DNA from: Pigmentiphaga sp. NML080357
Lineage (GTDB): Bacteria; Pseudomonadota; Gammaproteobacteria; Burkholderiales; Burkholderiaceae_B
Assembly: GCF_002188465.1 (NCBI RefSeq)
Contig: NZ_NINW01000022.1
Coordinates: 186,001 to 250,000 of the forward strand
DNA: 64,000 nucleotides
Direction of reading: 5' to 3'
In this document: one piece after another, positions 30,171 to 39,365 of the stretch
Layout: each line of letters opens with the position of its first letter
How positions within the stretch are numbered: the stretch's first letter is position 1
The notes under the pieces: model-generated
Told to the model about the DNA's origin: nothing
Databases searched by the model: none
The model's input: only the letters and a program-made list of their open reading frames with translations
Translations under genes and position numbers: made by a program

Positions 30171-30974
30171 TTACGTGGCGACCGCTACCAAGATTAGCGT
30201 TCCCAGTGCAATGCGATACCACGCAAAAACTCCAAATCCATGTCCGGTCAAATAACGCATCAGAAGGCGTATCGCAAGCAGCGCAAATGCGAAAGAAGCA
30301 ATGAAACCCATTGCAAAAACGCCGATGTCGTCGCTCGACAATGCGCCCCAGTGCTTGAAGAGGTTGTATACCGAGGCGGCCCCCAAGATTGGAATGCCGA
30401 GGAAAAACGAAAACTCCGTCGCAGCCTGCCGCGAAGCCCCGAACCATAGCCCGCCGATAATCGTCGCGCCTGAGCGCGAAGTACCCGGCCAGAGCGCAAG
30501 GCACTGCACGAAACCAATCTTCAGTGCGTCGATTCGGCTGATCTGTTCGGCACGCTCAGCCTTCACTTGCACGGGGCGTCGCTCAGCCCACAGGATCGCG
30601 ATGCCACCGACAACGAGTGCGACGGCCACCGGCCCCGGACTGAAAAGCAGCCTCTGCACATGAGATCCAATCAGCAGTCCGAGCACTGCCGCGGGCATAA
30701 ATGCAATGGCAAGGTTCACTAAAAACCGGCGGGAGCCTTGGTCGGCATGCGCTGAGACAACAACGCTTGCCAGACGAGCCCTATATTCCCAGATGACCGC
30801 GAGCATCGCGCCGAACTGGATGAACACTTCAAAGACGTCGCGCTTCTCTTTCGCAAGGAATGAGAGCGCATTGCCCGCTAGGATCAAATGCCCCGTCGAG
30901 GAGACTGGCAAGAATTCCGTGATGCCTTCGACGACGCCCATCATTAGCGTCTTGAGAACGAGTTCAGCGTGCAT
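30171..30974 (-). CDS. pbrB: UppP/BacA-type undecaprenyl-pyrophosphate phosphatase (PbrB-like)
   Basis: 267 residues, eight membrane segments. The family motifs GITEFLPVSSTGHLIL (about 18-33) and PGTSRSGATIIGG are intact. Housekeeping UppP recycles the lipid carrier; in lead operons the homologue PbrB is thought to release inorganic phosphate in the periplasm to precipitate exported Pb(II). Its place behind lspA and the metal ATPase favours the PbrB role. The gene is visibly less GC-rich than its neighbours. Confidence 0.82.
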   Translation of the reverse strand: MHAELVLKTLMMGVVEGITEFLPVSSTGHLILAGNALSFLAKEKRDVFEVFIQFGAMLAVIWEYRARLASVVVSAHADQGSRRFLVNLAIAFMPAAVLGLLIGSHVQRLLFSPGPVAVALVVGGIAILWAERRPVQVKAERAEQISRIDALKIGFVQCLALWPGTSRSGATIIGGLWFGASRQAATEFSFFLGIPILGAASVYNLFKHWGALSSDDIGVFAMGFIASFAFALLAIRLLMRYLTGHGFGVFAWYRIALGTLILVAVAT

Positions 30975-31061
30975 TTGCAGGCGGCAGTGGTAGCGCCGAG
31001 TGGGACATCGGTTTCTCCGAAGCCGTGCTCACGGCTCCGCATGTGTCAATGAAAATCTGGA

Positions 31062-31568
31062 TCATCGTGCTGGCGAATGGGAATCTGCGCCGTTTCGGCC
31101 GCGGCCGCGAAACGCGGCGATCAGCAGAAGCCCCGCTCCCAGGGTGATGCCAACGTCGGCTGCATTGAACGCAGGCCAGTGCCAATCGCCCCAATGAAAA
31201 TCGAGCCAGTCCACCACGGCCCCATGCCGCACTCGATCAAGAACATTGCCGAGCGCGCCGCCGAGAATTGCTGCATAGCCCACGGCCTCAGGTGTTGCAG
31301 TCTTCTCGCGGGCAATGAGCCAGGTGAGAAAGGCAGAAGCAGCGACGCCAATAACAATAAAAAAGCCGCGTTGCCACCCACCCGCCTGCGCCAAGAAGCT
31401 GAAGGCCGCGCCTGGATTCAGCCAATGCCCGATGTTGAACCATGGCGTGATTTCATGGGAGCCATACAAGGGAATCCACGCGACGATGGCCGCCTTGGTC
31501 GCTACGTCGGCGGCAAGCACCGTCACGGCCAACAGGTACATCCGCAAGACAGCCCTATCAATGGCCAT
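31062..31568 (-). CDS. pbrC: Lipoprotein signal peptidase homologue (PbrC-like)
   Basis: 168 residues with four membrane helices. The two catalytic aspartates of LspA lie in GNVLDRVRHG and FNAADVGIT. Its start overlaps the ATPase stop by 11 bp, implying translational coupling. In lead clusters this protein (PbrC) occurs with or fused to PbrB; here the two are separate genes 87 bp apart. The lower GC than the backbone suggests independent acquisition. Confidence 0.85.
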   Translation of the reverse strand: MAIDRAVLRMYLLAVTVLAADVATKAAIVAWIPLYGSHEITPWFNIGHWLNPGAAFSFLAQAGGWQRGFFIVIGVAASAFLTWLIAREKTATPEAVGYAAILGGALGNVLDRVRHGAVVDWLDFHWGDWHWPAFNAADVGITLGAGLLLIAAFRGRGRNGADSHSPAR

Positions 31569-34485
31569 GTGGCTTGATGTCCTCAGACGACCGCAGCAAG
31601 CGCATCCCATTGAAAACGACCGCCAGACTGGCACCCATGTCGGCCAGAATCGCCAGCCACAGACTTGCATGTCCAGTAAAGGCCAAGGCCATGAACACCG
31701 CCTTTGTTCCAAGCGCAAAGACGATGTTGGCCGTCAGGATGCCGGCTACGCGCTGTGACAGCCGGATGAACTCTGGAAGCTTGCGCAGGTTGTCCTGCAT
31801 CAATGCGACGTCGGCCGTTTCGATTGCCGTGTCGGTGCCAGCTGCGCCCATTGCGAAGCCTATGCTCGACTTGGCCAATGCCGGTGCGTCGTTGACGCCG
31901 TCGCCCACCATGCCGACTGGCCCGCGTGAGAGCAGTTCTTCGATTGCCTGCAGCTTGTCCTGCGGCAGCAACTCGCCCTTGGCGCTGGTGATGCCGACCT
32001 GGGCAGCCACGGCTTGCGCGGTTTTCGCGTTATCGCCAGTCAACATGACTGGTTCGATTCCCAGCGACTTGAGTTCGGCGATCGCTTGCCGGCTGGTGTC
32101 GCGCACTGTGTCGGCCACGGCCAGCAGGGCGAGTACTTGCTGGTCCGTGGCGAGGAGCACAACGGTCTTGGCCTGGTACTCCAACGCATCGAGCTGAGTC
32201 TCGACCTCAAGTGTTGAAAGTCCCAGCTCTTTGATCAGCCGGTGGTTGCCGACGTAATAGACATCTCCATCGACGTTGCCTTTGACGCCGCGTCCAGGGA
32301 TCGCCTCGAACTTGTCCACCTGGGCATGCGGTTGGTTGTAGCCCGCCACGATGGCGGTGGCCACAGGATGCTCCGACAGAGCATCGATGCTCGCTGCAAT
32401 GCGCAGAACTTCTTCCTTCGGCAGGCCGCGCAGCGATATGACATCGGTCAGTGCGGGGCGCCCATGGGTCAGGGTCCCGGTCTTGTCCAGGGCCACCGAT
32501 TTCAGGTGCCGCCCTTGTTCGAGGTAAAGACCGCCCTTGACCAGGATGCCTCGGCGTGCGGCAGCTGCCAGGCCGCTGACCACGGTAACCGGCGTGGAGA
32601 TCACCAATGCGCAGGGGCAGGCAATGACCAGCATCACCAGCGCCTTGTAGACCCATTCGAACCAGGGCTGCCCGAAAGCGAGCGGAGGAATGACCGCCAC
32701 GGCAAGGGCAAGCGCAAACACCGCGGGTGTATAGATGCCGGCGAACTTGTCCACGAAGCGTTGCGTGGGCGCGCGTTGTCCCTGCGCTTCCTGGACCGAT
32801 CGTGCAATGCGGTCGAGGGTGGTTTCGCCCTTGCGCGAGGTAACGCGGAACTCCAGCGTGCCGCGCTCGTTGATGGTGCCGGCGAAGACCGTGGCACCGG
32901 CGGTCTTCTCCACCGGCATGCTTTCGCCGGTGATCGGCGCCTGGTTCACCGACGACTGTCCCGCGACGACTTCGCCATCCAGTGCGATGCGTTCGCCCGG
33001 ACGCACCCGCACAACACTTCCGAGTGGCACGGTATCCGCCTTGACCTCGCGCCATTGACCGTCGGGCTGGCGCACCAATGCGTTCTCTGGCGCCAGGTCC
33101 ATCAGCTTGCGGATGGCATTGCGGGCCCGATCCAGGCTCAAGGCCTCGATCATCTCGGCGATGCCGAAGAGCCAGATGACCACCGCCGCCTCGGGCCACT
33201 GGCCGATCAGCGCCGCGCCGATGACGGCGACCGTCATCAACAGGTTCATGTTCAGCGAACGCGTCTTCAGCGCGATCCAGCCCTTCTTGAGGGTCTCGAC
33301 CCCACCCAGGCCGATGGCCGCGAGGCAAGCAAGAATGATGGGCCAGGAGGCCTCGGGAGCACCCGCGAAGACCATGGCCTCCGCGCCGAGCGCCAGCACG
33401 CCGGAGACCGCCATCCGAATCCATTGCCCGCGCGAGATGCCGGTGCCGAACTCACGGGGAGCGGATGGCGCCGGGTCGGAGGCGCTTTGGAGCACTGGAG
33501 CCATGCCGAGCCGCTCGATCGCGCTGGTCACCGGAGCCAGATCGACAAGCTCGTGGCTCACGGTCAGCGTGCGGCCCATCAGGTTGAAATCCAGGGCCTT
33601 CACCCCAGGCATGCCTTCGAGCGCCTTGCGCAGCAGGCCCTCCTCGGTCGGGCAGTCCATTTTTTCGATCAGGTACACGGCCTGGCCCTGCGGCCCGGTG
33701 TCGTCAGCGTGCTCAATGCTGGCCTTCATGCCTACATCGTTCAGGGCCTTGAGGATCGGCGCGGGGTCGGGCAGACGGTGCTGGACATCGAGCCGTCGCC
33801 CCATCAGGTCGAAATCCAGCCGTTCGATGCCATCGACCGCACCAAGGCGCTTGCGGATCGTTGCCTCTTCGGTAGGGCAATCCATGTTCGGAATAAGGAA
33901 GCGTGTACCGTTCCCTGTCGCCGGTGCCGGGGTTTGCGACGCCGCCGTGCTGGGGATGAGGGCTTCGACAGCGATTGGCATGCTGCCCGCCGTCTTTTCC
34001 ACCGGCTTCATTCCCAGGCCTTCGATGGTCCTGGCAATCGGGGCTGTATCGGTCAGCGAATGGGTCACCGTCAGCGTGTGGGCCTTCAGATCGAAGTCCA
34101 CCGCCTGCACGCCCGCCAGTGGCTCCAGCATCGAGCGCAACTGGCGCTCTTCGCTGGGACAGTCCATCTCCTTGATGAAGTAGATGACCTGCTGCGGCGC
34201 GGGTTCCACGACCGCCCGCATGCCGATGTCGTGCAGCGCGCGCAGGATGGCGTTCTGTCCAGCTGGTTCGCGTGTGACCTCAAGGCGGCGACGGGTCAAG
34301 TCGAAAGCCATATCCCGGACGCCATCGACCTGCGCCAAGCGCTTGCGAATCTGAGCCTCCTCGCTGGGGCAATCCATGTTGGCTATCCCGAAGTGGGTCA
34401 CGAGTGGCTCAACGGTCGCCGCTGCGCTCATGGCGCTCGCTGAACAGCACGCCGTGGTGCAGGAGGTTTCGGTGTCTGCTTTCAT
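31558..34485 (-). CDS. pbrA: P1B-type heavy-metal ATPase with four HMA-like domains (PbrA/CadA/ZntA type)
   Basis: 975 residues, longer than usual for the family. Four N-terminal HMA-like repeats (about 33-95, 101-165, 196-258, 270-332) each carry MDCP[ST]EE with a single cysteine (C39, C109, C203, C278) instead of CxxC. The ATPase core is complete: TGES 519-522, CPC 623-625 in the membrane, phosphorylated D667 in DKTGT, and SEHP 704-707. CPC plus the MDCPTEE motif fits Zn/Cd/Pb export. Divergent from the cadR/pbrR-like gene; followed by pbrC, pbrB and pbrT-like genes. Confidence 0.88.
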   Translation of the reverse strand: MKADTETSCTTACCSASAMSAAATVEPLVTHFGIANMDCPSEEAQIRKRLAQVDGVRDMAFDLTRRRLEVTREPAGQNAILRALHDIGMRAVVEPAPQQVIYFIKEMDCPSEERQLRSMLEPLAGVQAVDFDLKAHTLTVTHSLTDTAPIARTIEGLGMKPVEKTAGSMPIAVEALIPSTAASQTPAPATGNGTRFLIPNMDCPTEEATIRKRLGAVDGIERLDFDLMGRRLDVQHRLPDPAPILKALNDVGMKASIEHADDTGPQGQAVYLIEKMDCPTEEGLLRKALEGMPGVKALDFNLMGRTLTVSHELVDLAPVTSAIERLGMAPVLQSASDPAPSAPREFGTGISRGQWIRMAVSGVLALGAEAMVFAGAPEASWPIILACLAAIGLGGVETLKKGWIALKTRSLNMNLLMTVAVIGAALIGQWPEAAVVIWLFGIAEMIEALSLDRARNAIRKLMDLAPENALVRQPDGQWREVKADTVPLGSVVRVRPGERIALDGEVVAGQSSVNQAPITGESMPVEKTAGATVFAGTINERGTLEFRVTSRKGETTLDRIARSVQEAQGQRAPTQRFVDKFAGIYTPAVFALALAVAVIPPLAFGQPWFEWVYKALVMLVIACPCALVISTPVTVVSGLAAAARRGILVKGGLYLEQGRHLKSVALDKTGTLTHGRPALTDVISLRGLPKEEVLRIAASIDALSEHPVATAIVAGYNQPHAQVDKFEAIPGRGVKGNVDGDVYYVGNHRLIKELGLSTLEVETQLDALEYQAKTVVLLATDQQVLALLAVADTVRDTSRQAIAELKSLGIEPVMLTGDNAKTAQAVAAQVGITSAKGELLPQDKLQAIEELLSRGPVGMVGDGVNDAPALAKSSIGFAMGAAGTDTAIETADVALMQDNLRKLPEFIRLSQRVAGILTANIVFALGTKAVFMALAFTGHASLWLAILADMGASLAVVFNGMRLLRSSEDIKPHGH

Positions 34486-34623
34486 GGATCGATCCGTTCT
34501 TCTTCAAGAGTCAGGTGGTGAGACGGGCCAGCTTTGCCAGTCTCCGCGCAGGAGAGCCAAAGCGCAGACGCCGACAGCGTTGCGACAGGTGCCGTTCCCC
34601 TTGTGCTTTCATTTACAAGGGCT

Positions 34624-34654
34624 ATTTCACACCTTGGAGTAGCTCCAAGGTCAA
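34624..34654 (-). promoter_or_regulatory. Lead/cadmium operator-promoter for the ATPase operon
   Basis: Perfect dyad ACCTTGGAG-TAG-CTCCAAGGT (34631-34651) between a minus-strand -35 TTGACC (34649-34654) and -10-like TGAAAT (34624-34629), spaced 19 bp. This is the architecture of MerR/CadR/PbrR-activated promoters. Confidence 0.82.
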
Positions 34655-34696
34655 GCGGCTACGATGCATGTCCTGACAACATGTGAGTGTTCTGCG

Positions 34697-35104
34697 ATGA
34701 AAATTGGCGAGTTGAGCCACGCCACCGGCGTGGACACCGACACGATCCGGTTCTACGAGAGGACGGGGGTGTTGCCGCCGCCAGCTCGGCAGACCAATGG
34801 ATACCGGGTATACGGGACGGAACACATCGATGGACTGTCCTTTGTCCGCCACTGCCGGGCCTTGGACATTCCTCTGGCCGATGTCAGGCGGCTCCTGAAC
34901 TTCACATCCCGTCCGGATGAGGATTGCGCGGACATCAACCGGCTGGTCGACGAGCAGATTGCGAGGGTGCGTGCCCGCCTGACCAGCTTGAAAGCACTGG
35001 AAAGGCAACTGACGACGCTGCGCGCCCGCTGCTCCGCAGGACATCAAGCGAAAGAGTGCGGCATCCTTGGCGAGCTGGTCTCTGCAGCGCAGCGGGAAGC
35101 GTAG
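34697..35104 (+). CDS. CadR/PbrR-type MerR-family regulator
   Basis: 135 residues from the ATG at 34697. HTH at the N-terminus (IGELSHATGVDTDTIRFYE). Candidate metal ligands are C77 (DEDCADI), C112 and C121 (RCSAGHQAKECG); C77/C112 coincide with CadR. It lacks the His-rich tail of Pseudomonas CadR and the C134 of PbrR, so Cd, Pb and Zn all remain possible inducers. It is divergent from the ATPase and probably autoregulated from the dyad at 34631-34651. Confidence 0.82.
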   Translation: MKIGELSHATGVDTDTIRFYERTGVLPPPARQTNGYRVYGTEHIDGLSFVRHCRALDIPLADVRRLLNFTSRPDEDCADINRLVDEQIARVRARLTSLKALERQLTTLRARCSAGHQAKECGILGELVSAAQREA

Positions 35105-35174
35105 TCAAACAGATCTATCGATGGCGCAGGGCAAGACGCCTGTGCGCAAGCACTGGCAGCAGGCGAAGGCTGTG

Positions 35175-35204
35175 TTGACATGCGCCGGCAAGACCGCCTA
35201 AACT
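35175..35204 (+). promoter_or_regulatory. Promoter candidate for the MerR2-cus operon
   Basis: TTGACA (35175-35180) and TAAACT (35199-35204) with an 18-bp spacer, about 60 bp before the MerR-family start at 35268. No clear dyad sits within the spacer. Confidence 0.5.
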
Positions 35205-35267
35205 ACGTACCAAACAACAGACATAGAGTCTTTTCGTCGTTCGATCGCCTGAGCCATTCTTTTCCCC

Positions 35268-35789
35268 ATGCCGACCCATGCATTCACCATACGCAAACTC
35301 GCCGACGCGGCAGGCGTTGGCGTGGAGGCGGTGCGCTATTACCAGCGCGGTGGATTGCTGGCTGCGCCGGATCGCGTGGACGGCGGCTTCCGGCAGTATT
35401 CGGAGGACGATGTCCGTCGTCTGCGCTTCATCAAGCGGGCTCAGGCATTGGGGTACTCGCTGGAGGACATCGCCGAACTGATGTCCTTGAGTACCAAGCG
35501 TGATCGGCTGCGCGTGCGGGAAATCACCCGCGAACGCATCGCGGAGATCCGGGAGCGCGTGGCCGACCTGCAGTCGATGGCCTCGGCGCTGGAAAATCTG
35601 GCCGATTGCTGCGCCAAAGCGCCAGAAGGTTCGGCCTGTTCGATCATCGCCGCGCTGACCGGGGAGCAGGACTTAGATCCGGCCATCGCCGATCCGAGCC
35701 TCGTTGCGCAGGCAAGCGTTGCCGGCCGACGCAGATCCGTGCGGCCGGGCGCTGAAGCCTATCACCGCACTGATGGGGTGGCCGCATGA
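35268..35789 (+). CDS. MerR-family regulator heading the copper/silver operon
   Basis: 173 residues. Residues 1-70 are a MerR HTH and wing. The C-terminal loop carries C114/C115 and C124 (DCCAKAPEGSAC), resembling the MerR mercury loop spacing, but the cysteine equivalent to MerR C82 is absent. A divergent C-terminal tail of about 45 residues follows. It overlaps the next gene by ATGA and is oriented with the cus genes, so Cu(I)/Ag(I) sensing in the CueR manner is inferred. Confidence 0.72.
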   Translation: MPTHAFTIRKLADAAGVGVEAVRYYQRGGLLAAPDRVDGGFRQYSEDDVRRLRFIKRAQALGYSLEDIAELMSLSTKRDRLRVREITRERIAEIRERVADLQSMASALENLADCCAKAPEGSACSIIAALTGEQDLDPAIADPSLVAQASVAGRRRSVRPGAEAYHRTDGVAA

Positions 35790-36259
35790 CGATGACGCGC
35801 ATGTTCAGGCGATTCGTCTGCCGGCTGATGCTCGGTGTGCTGGTCTTCGGCCAGTTGGCCATCGCTGCCTACGCCTGCCCCGCACTGTCGGGCATGCCGC
35901 AGTCGCTTCCGACGATGGCCCTGAATGCGTCGGCCGCGGCGATGCCCGGTGATGAGGCCGGTGCTGCGATGGCCGTGTCGCCCGACATGGTCGCAACGTC
36001 AGACATGGCCGCCATGGCGAGCTGCGACCAAATCGACGACAACGCCGCCAACTTGTGCGTAGAGCACTGCCGTTTCGGCCAGCAAAGCGCCGACCATGCG
36101 TCGGCCCCGACCGTACCCGCGGCGCTGCTGACGACCCTCTACACCCTTCCGGTGCAACCCGAGCCTCTCGGGCATGGCTGGCCTTCGGCCGACGTGATAT
36201 TCCGGCGCGTCGCGGCGTCTCCGCCGCACGCCATCCTGCACTGCTGTTTTCGCATTTGA
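35786..36259 (+). CDS. Small secreted Met/Cys-containing protein of the cus operon
   Basis: 157 residues. A signal peptide or N-terminal anchor (RRFVCRLMLGVLVFGQLAIA) is followed by a Met/Ala-rich region (about 40-85) with several MA/MAAM repeats, a CVEHCRF motif and a terminal HCCFRI. No family is recognised with certainty; similar small proteins accompany czc/cus efflux systems. The Met and Cys content suggests periplasmic Cu(I)/Ag(I) binding. Translationally coupled to the MerR gene. Confidence 0.6.
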   Translation: MTMTRMFRRFVCRLMLGVLVFGQLAIAAYACPALSGMPQSLPTMALNASAAAMPGDEAGAAMAVSPDMVATSDMAAMASCDQIDDNAANLCVEHCRFGQQSADHASAPTVPAALLTTLYTLPVQPEPLGHGWPSADVIFRRVAASPPHAILHCCFRI

Positions 36260-36393
36260 TCTCCTGACGCTGGTGCGGCCGGCCTGAGCCGGCTGAACCA
36301 GACCGATCGGTCGCGCTTGCGCGTGTCCGCGAGTTTCCGCTCGCCCCCGCCAAGCTCCATTCGACCTGATGGCATTCGTCAACTGGAGATCCC

Positions 36394-37707
36394 ATGTTCA
36401 TCGACTCTTTTTCTTTCCGCACGCCGGGCGGCGCTGTGCCATGGCGCAGGCTTGCTGCCGGCATCGTTGCGGCATTCGCCATGGGCGCCGGTGCAGCCCA
36501 TGCCGCCGACGGCCTGACGCTGGATCAGGCGCTGCGCCTGGCACAAACCCGTTCTCGCGCGCTCGTGGCCCAGGATGCGACGGCATCGGCCGCACGGGAC
36601 ATGGCGGTCGCCGCCGGACAGCGGCCAGACCCCACCCTCAAGCTCGGCATCAACAACCTGCCCGTCAACGGCGCGGATCGGTTCAGCCCGACGCGCGACT
36701 TCATGACCATGCGCTCCATCGGCGTGATGCAGGAGTTCACACGCGAAGACAAACTCAAGGCCCGTGCCGGGCGCTACGAGCGCGAGGCCGAAGTCGCCGA
36801 GGCCGGGCGCAGCCTGGCGCTCGCCAACCTGCAGCGCGACACCGCCTTGGCCTGGCTGGACCGTCTCTTCCAGGAGCGTGTGCGCGACATGCTGGTGACC
36901 CAGCGCGACGAAGCGCGCCTGCAGATCGACGCCGCTGATGCCGCCTACCGGGGCGGGCGCGGCACGCAAGCCGATGTGTTCGCCGCCCGTTCGGCGGTCG
37001 CCCAGATCGACGACCGCATCGAGCAGGCCGAGCGCCAGGTCGCCACGGCCCGCACGCAACTGGCGCGCTGGATTGGCTCCGTCGCAAGCGATCCCCTGGG
37101 CTCGGTTCCGGCATTGGATATGGTTCGCCTGAGCCCGCAGGATTTGGAAGCCCAGTTGGCCCACCACCCTGAAATCGCCGTGATGCAAAAGCAGGAAGAG
37201 GTCGCGCAGGCCGAAGCCGACATCGCGCAAGCCAACAAGAAGACCGATGTGAGCGTCGAGCTGATGTACAGCCAGCGCGGCCCGGCCTACTCGAACATGG
37301 TCTCGCTCAATGTTTCGATCCCGCTGCAGTGGGACCAGAAAAACCGCCAGGACCGCGAGCTGGCCGCCAAGCTCGCCAGTGTCGAGCAAAAGCGCGCCGA
37401 GCGCGAGGAAGCCACGCGCGCCCATGTGGCCGAGGCACTGGCGATGCTGCAGGAATGGCGCAGCGACCGAGAGCGCCTGGCGCGCTACGACAGCTCGCTG
37501 CTGCCACTGGCCACCGAGCGCACGCGCGCCTCGATCGCCGCCTACCGCGGCAACGCGGGCACCTTGACCGCGGTGCTAGAGGCACGCCGCGCCGAGATTG
37601 ACACGCGCGTCGAACGCTTGCGCCTGGAAATGGGCGCGGCGCGCCTGTGGGCACAACTGAACTACCTGGTGCCGGCTGGTCACGACACGGCCGCACCCCG
37701 CCCCTGA
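36394..37707 (+). CDS. cusC: CusC/CzcC-type outer-membrane efflux protein (TolC family)
   Basis: 437 residues. The N-terminus holds a signal peptide (cleavage near AHAAD), then two outer-membrane-efflux repeats with long heptad helices (for example EREAEVAEAGRSLALANLQR and the EQAERQVATARTQL helix). It is the outer-membrane channel of the tripartite RND pump encoded with CusB and CusA. The copper/silver label is taken from the partner genes. Confidence 0.85.
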   Translation: MFIDSFSFRTPGGAVPWRRLAAGIVAAFAMGAGAAHAADGLTLDQALRLAQTRSRALVAQDATASAARDMAVAAGQRPDPTLKLGINNLPVNGADRFSPTRDFMTMRSIGVMQEFTREDKLKARAGRYEREAEVAEAGRSLALANLQRDTALAWLDRLFQERVRDMLVTQRDEARLQIDAADAAYRGGRGTQADVFAARSAVAQIDDRIEQAERQVATARTQLARWIGSVASDPLGSVPALDMVRLSPQDLEAQLAHHPEIAVMQKQEEVAQAEADIAQANKKTDVSVELMYSQRGPAYSNMVSLNVSIPLQWDQKNRQDRELAAKLASVEQKRAEREEATRAHVAEALAMLQEWRSDRERLARYDSSLLPLATERTRASIAAYRGNAGTLTAVLEARRAEIDTRVERLRLEMGAARLWAQLNYLVPAGHDTAAPRP

Positions 37708-37727
37708 GCACAACCGAGAGACCTCCC

Positions 37728-39365
37728 ATGAAAACCAAAAACCTCGTGATGGCCCTCGTCGCCGCCGGCGTGCTGGGCGCCGCCGGCTACGGCCTCTACA
37801 CCCTCGGCATGCGCCACGGAGCCGACATGCCGGCCACGCCTTCGAATCCCAGTGGCATGGCATCGCCGCAAGCGGCGACTCCCGCTGTTGCTGCGCCTGC
37901 CAATGAGTCGGGCGAGGACGCCACGCGGCGGCATATCGCGGCCGGCCTCAAGGCCGGCGACGTCGATCCCGCCAATGGCAAGAAGATCCTGTACTACAAC
38001 GATCCCATGGTACCGGCGAACAAGTTCGACAAGCCGGGCAAGTCACCCTTCATGGACATGATGATGTCGCCGGTCTACGCCGACGGCGATGCGGACCAGG
38101 GCAAGGTCACCGTCAGCTCGCGCATCCAGCAGAACCTCGGCGTGCGAACCGCTGAAGTGACCGAAGGCACGCTGTCGCCGCAGCTGTCCGCTGTTGGCAG
38201 CATCGCTTTCAACGAGCGCGACCAGGCGATCGTGCAGGCGCGTGCCACCGGCTATGTCGAGCGCCTGCACGTGCGCGCCACGCTGGACCCGGTTGCCAAA
38301 GGGCAGCCCTTGGTCAGCCTTTATGTCCCGGACTGGATTGCTGCGCAGGAAGAGTTCCTGTCGGTACGGCGCATGAAAGGCACGGACCTGGGTGGACTCG
38401 TGGACGGTGCGCGCCAGCGCATGCGTCAGGTTGGCATGGACGATGCCCAGATCGCGCTGGTCGAGCGCAGCGGCCAGACCCAGCCGCGCATCACGCTGAG
38501 CGCGCCCCTCGGCGGAGTGGCGGTCGAAGTGCTGGCGCGCGAAGGCATGACGGTGGCGCCGGGTGCGACGCTGTTCCGCATCAACAGCCTTTCCACCGTA
38601 TGGGCCAACGCCGAGGTGCCGGAGAGCCAGGCCGCGCTGCTGCGACCGGGCGCCAAGGTGCAGGCCAGAAGCCCGGCCGCGCCCGGCAGCAGCTTCGATG
38701 GCAAGGTGCAGGCGATCCTGCCCGAGGTGAACCCGAGCACGCGCACGCTGAAGGCGCGCATGGAGCTTGCCAACCCGGGCGGCCGGCTGGTGCCGGGCAT
38801 GTTCGTGACGATGAACTTCGTGGACATGCGCCCCGACAAGACGCTGCTCGTGCCTACCGAGGCGGTGATCCAGACCGGCAAACGCACGGTCGTGATCGTG
38901 GCCGAAGACAACGGGCGCTTCCGTCCCGCCGAAGTCGATGCCGGTATCGAGAGCGGTGGCCAGACCGAGATCAAGCACGGCCTCTCGGCCGGCCAGCGCG
39001 TGGTCGTGTCGTCGCAATTCCTGATCGATTCGGAGGCCAGCCTCAAGGGCGTCGAAGCCCGCCTGAACAGCGCGCCGTCGGCGGTGGCAGCAGCTTCACC
39101 GCCGGTCCCGATGGCCGCCAGCGCGCCGCGGCATTCCGGTGAGGCCAAGGTCGTCGGCATCGGCAAGGACGCGCTGACCCTGTCGCACGGTGCGATCCCC
39201 ACGCTGAAATGGGGCCCGATGACGATGGATTTCAAGCTGCCGCCTGACGGCTCGGCACCCAAGGTGCAGGTCGGCGACCGCGTGAGCTTCGAGTTCTTCA
39301 TGGGCGCGGACGACCTGCCGCAACTCACTCGCGTCACGCCGATGGCGGCCGGAGGCAAGCCATGA
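37728..39365 (+). CDS. cusB: CusB membrane-fusion protein with C-terminal CusF-like domain
   Basis: 545 residues. N-terminal anchor; a heavy-metal-binding segment at about 87-119 ([20 protein letters not shown] plus MDMMMSPVY); barrel-sandwich, alpha-hairpin and beta-barrel adaptor domains; and from about residue 472 a CusF-like OB domain with the Cu(I)/Ag(I) site [10 protein letters not shown] (Trp and two Met). The fused chaperone fixes substrate as Cu/Ag. The stop overlaps the cusA start (ATGA). Confidence 0.9.
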   Translation: MKTKNLVMALVAAGVLGAAGYGLYTLGMRHGADMPATPSNPSGMASPQAATPAVAAPANESGEDATRRHIAAGLKAGDVDPANGKKILYYNDPMVPANKFDKPGKSPFMDMMMSPVYADGDADQGKVTVSSRIQQNLGVRTAEVTEGTLSPQLSAVGSIAFNERDQAIVQARATGYVERLHVRATLDPVAKGQPLVSLYVPDWIAAQEEFLSVRRMKGTDLGGLVDGARQRMRQVGMDDAQIALVERSGQTQPRITLSAPLGGVAVEVLAREGMTVAPGATLFRINSLSTVWANAEVPESQAALLRPGAKVQARSPAAPGSSFDGKVQAILPEVNPSTRTLKARMELANPGGRLVPGMFVTMNFVDMRPDKTLLVPTEAVIQTGKRTVVIVAEDNGRFRPAEVDAGIESGGQTEIKHGLSAGQRVVVSSQFLIDSEASLKGVEARLNSAPSAVAAASPPVPMAASAPRHSGEAKVVGIGKDALTLSHGAIPTLKWGPMTMDFKLPPDGSAPKVQVGDRVSFEFFMGADDLPQLTRVTPMAAGGKP

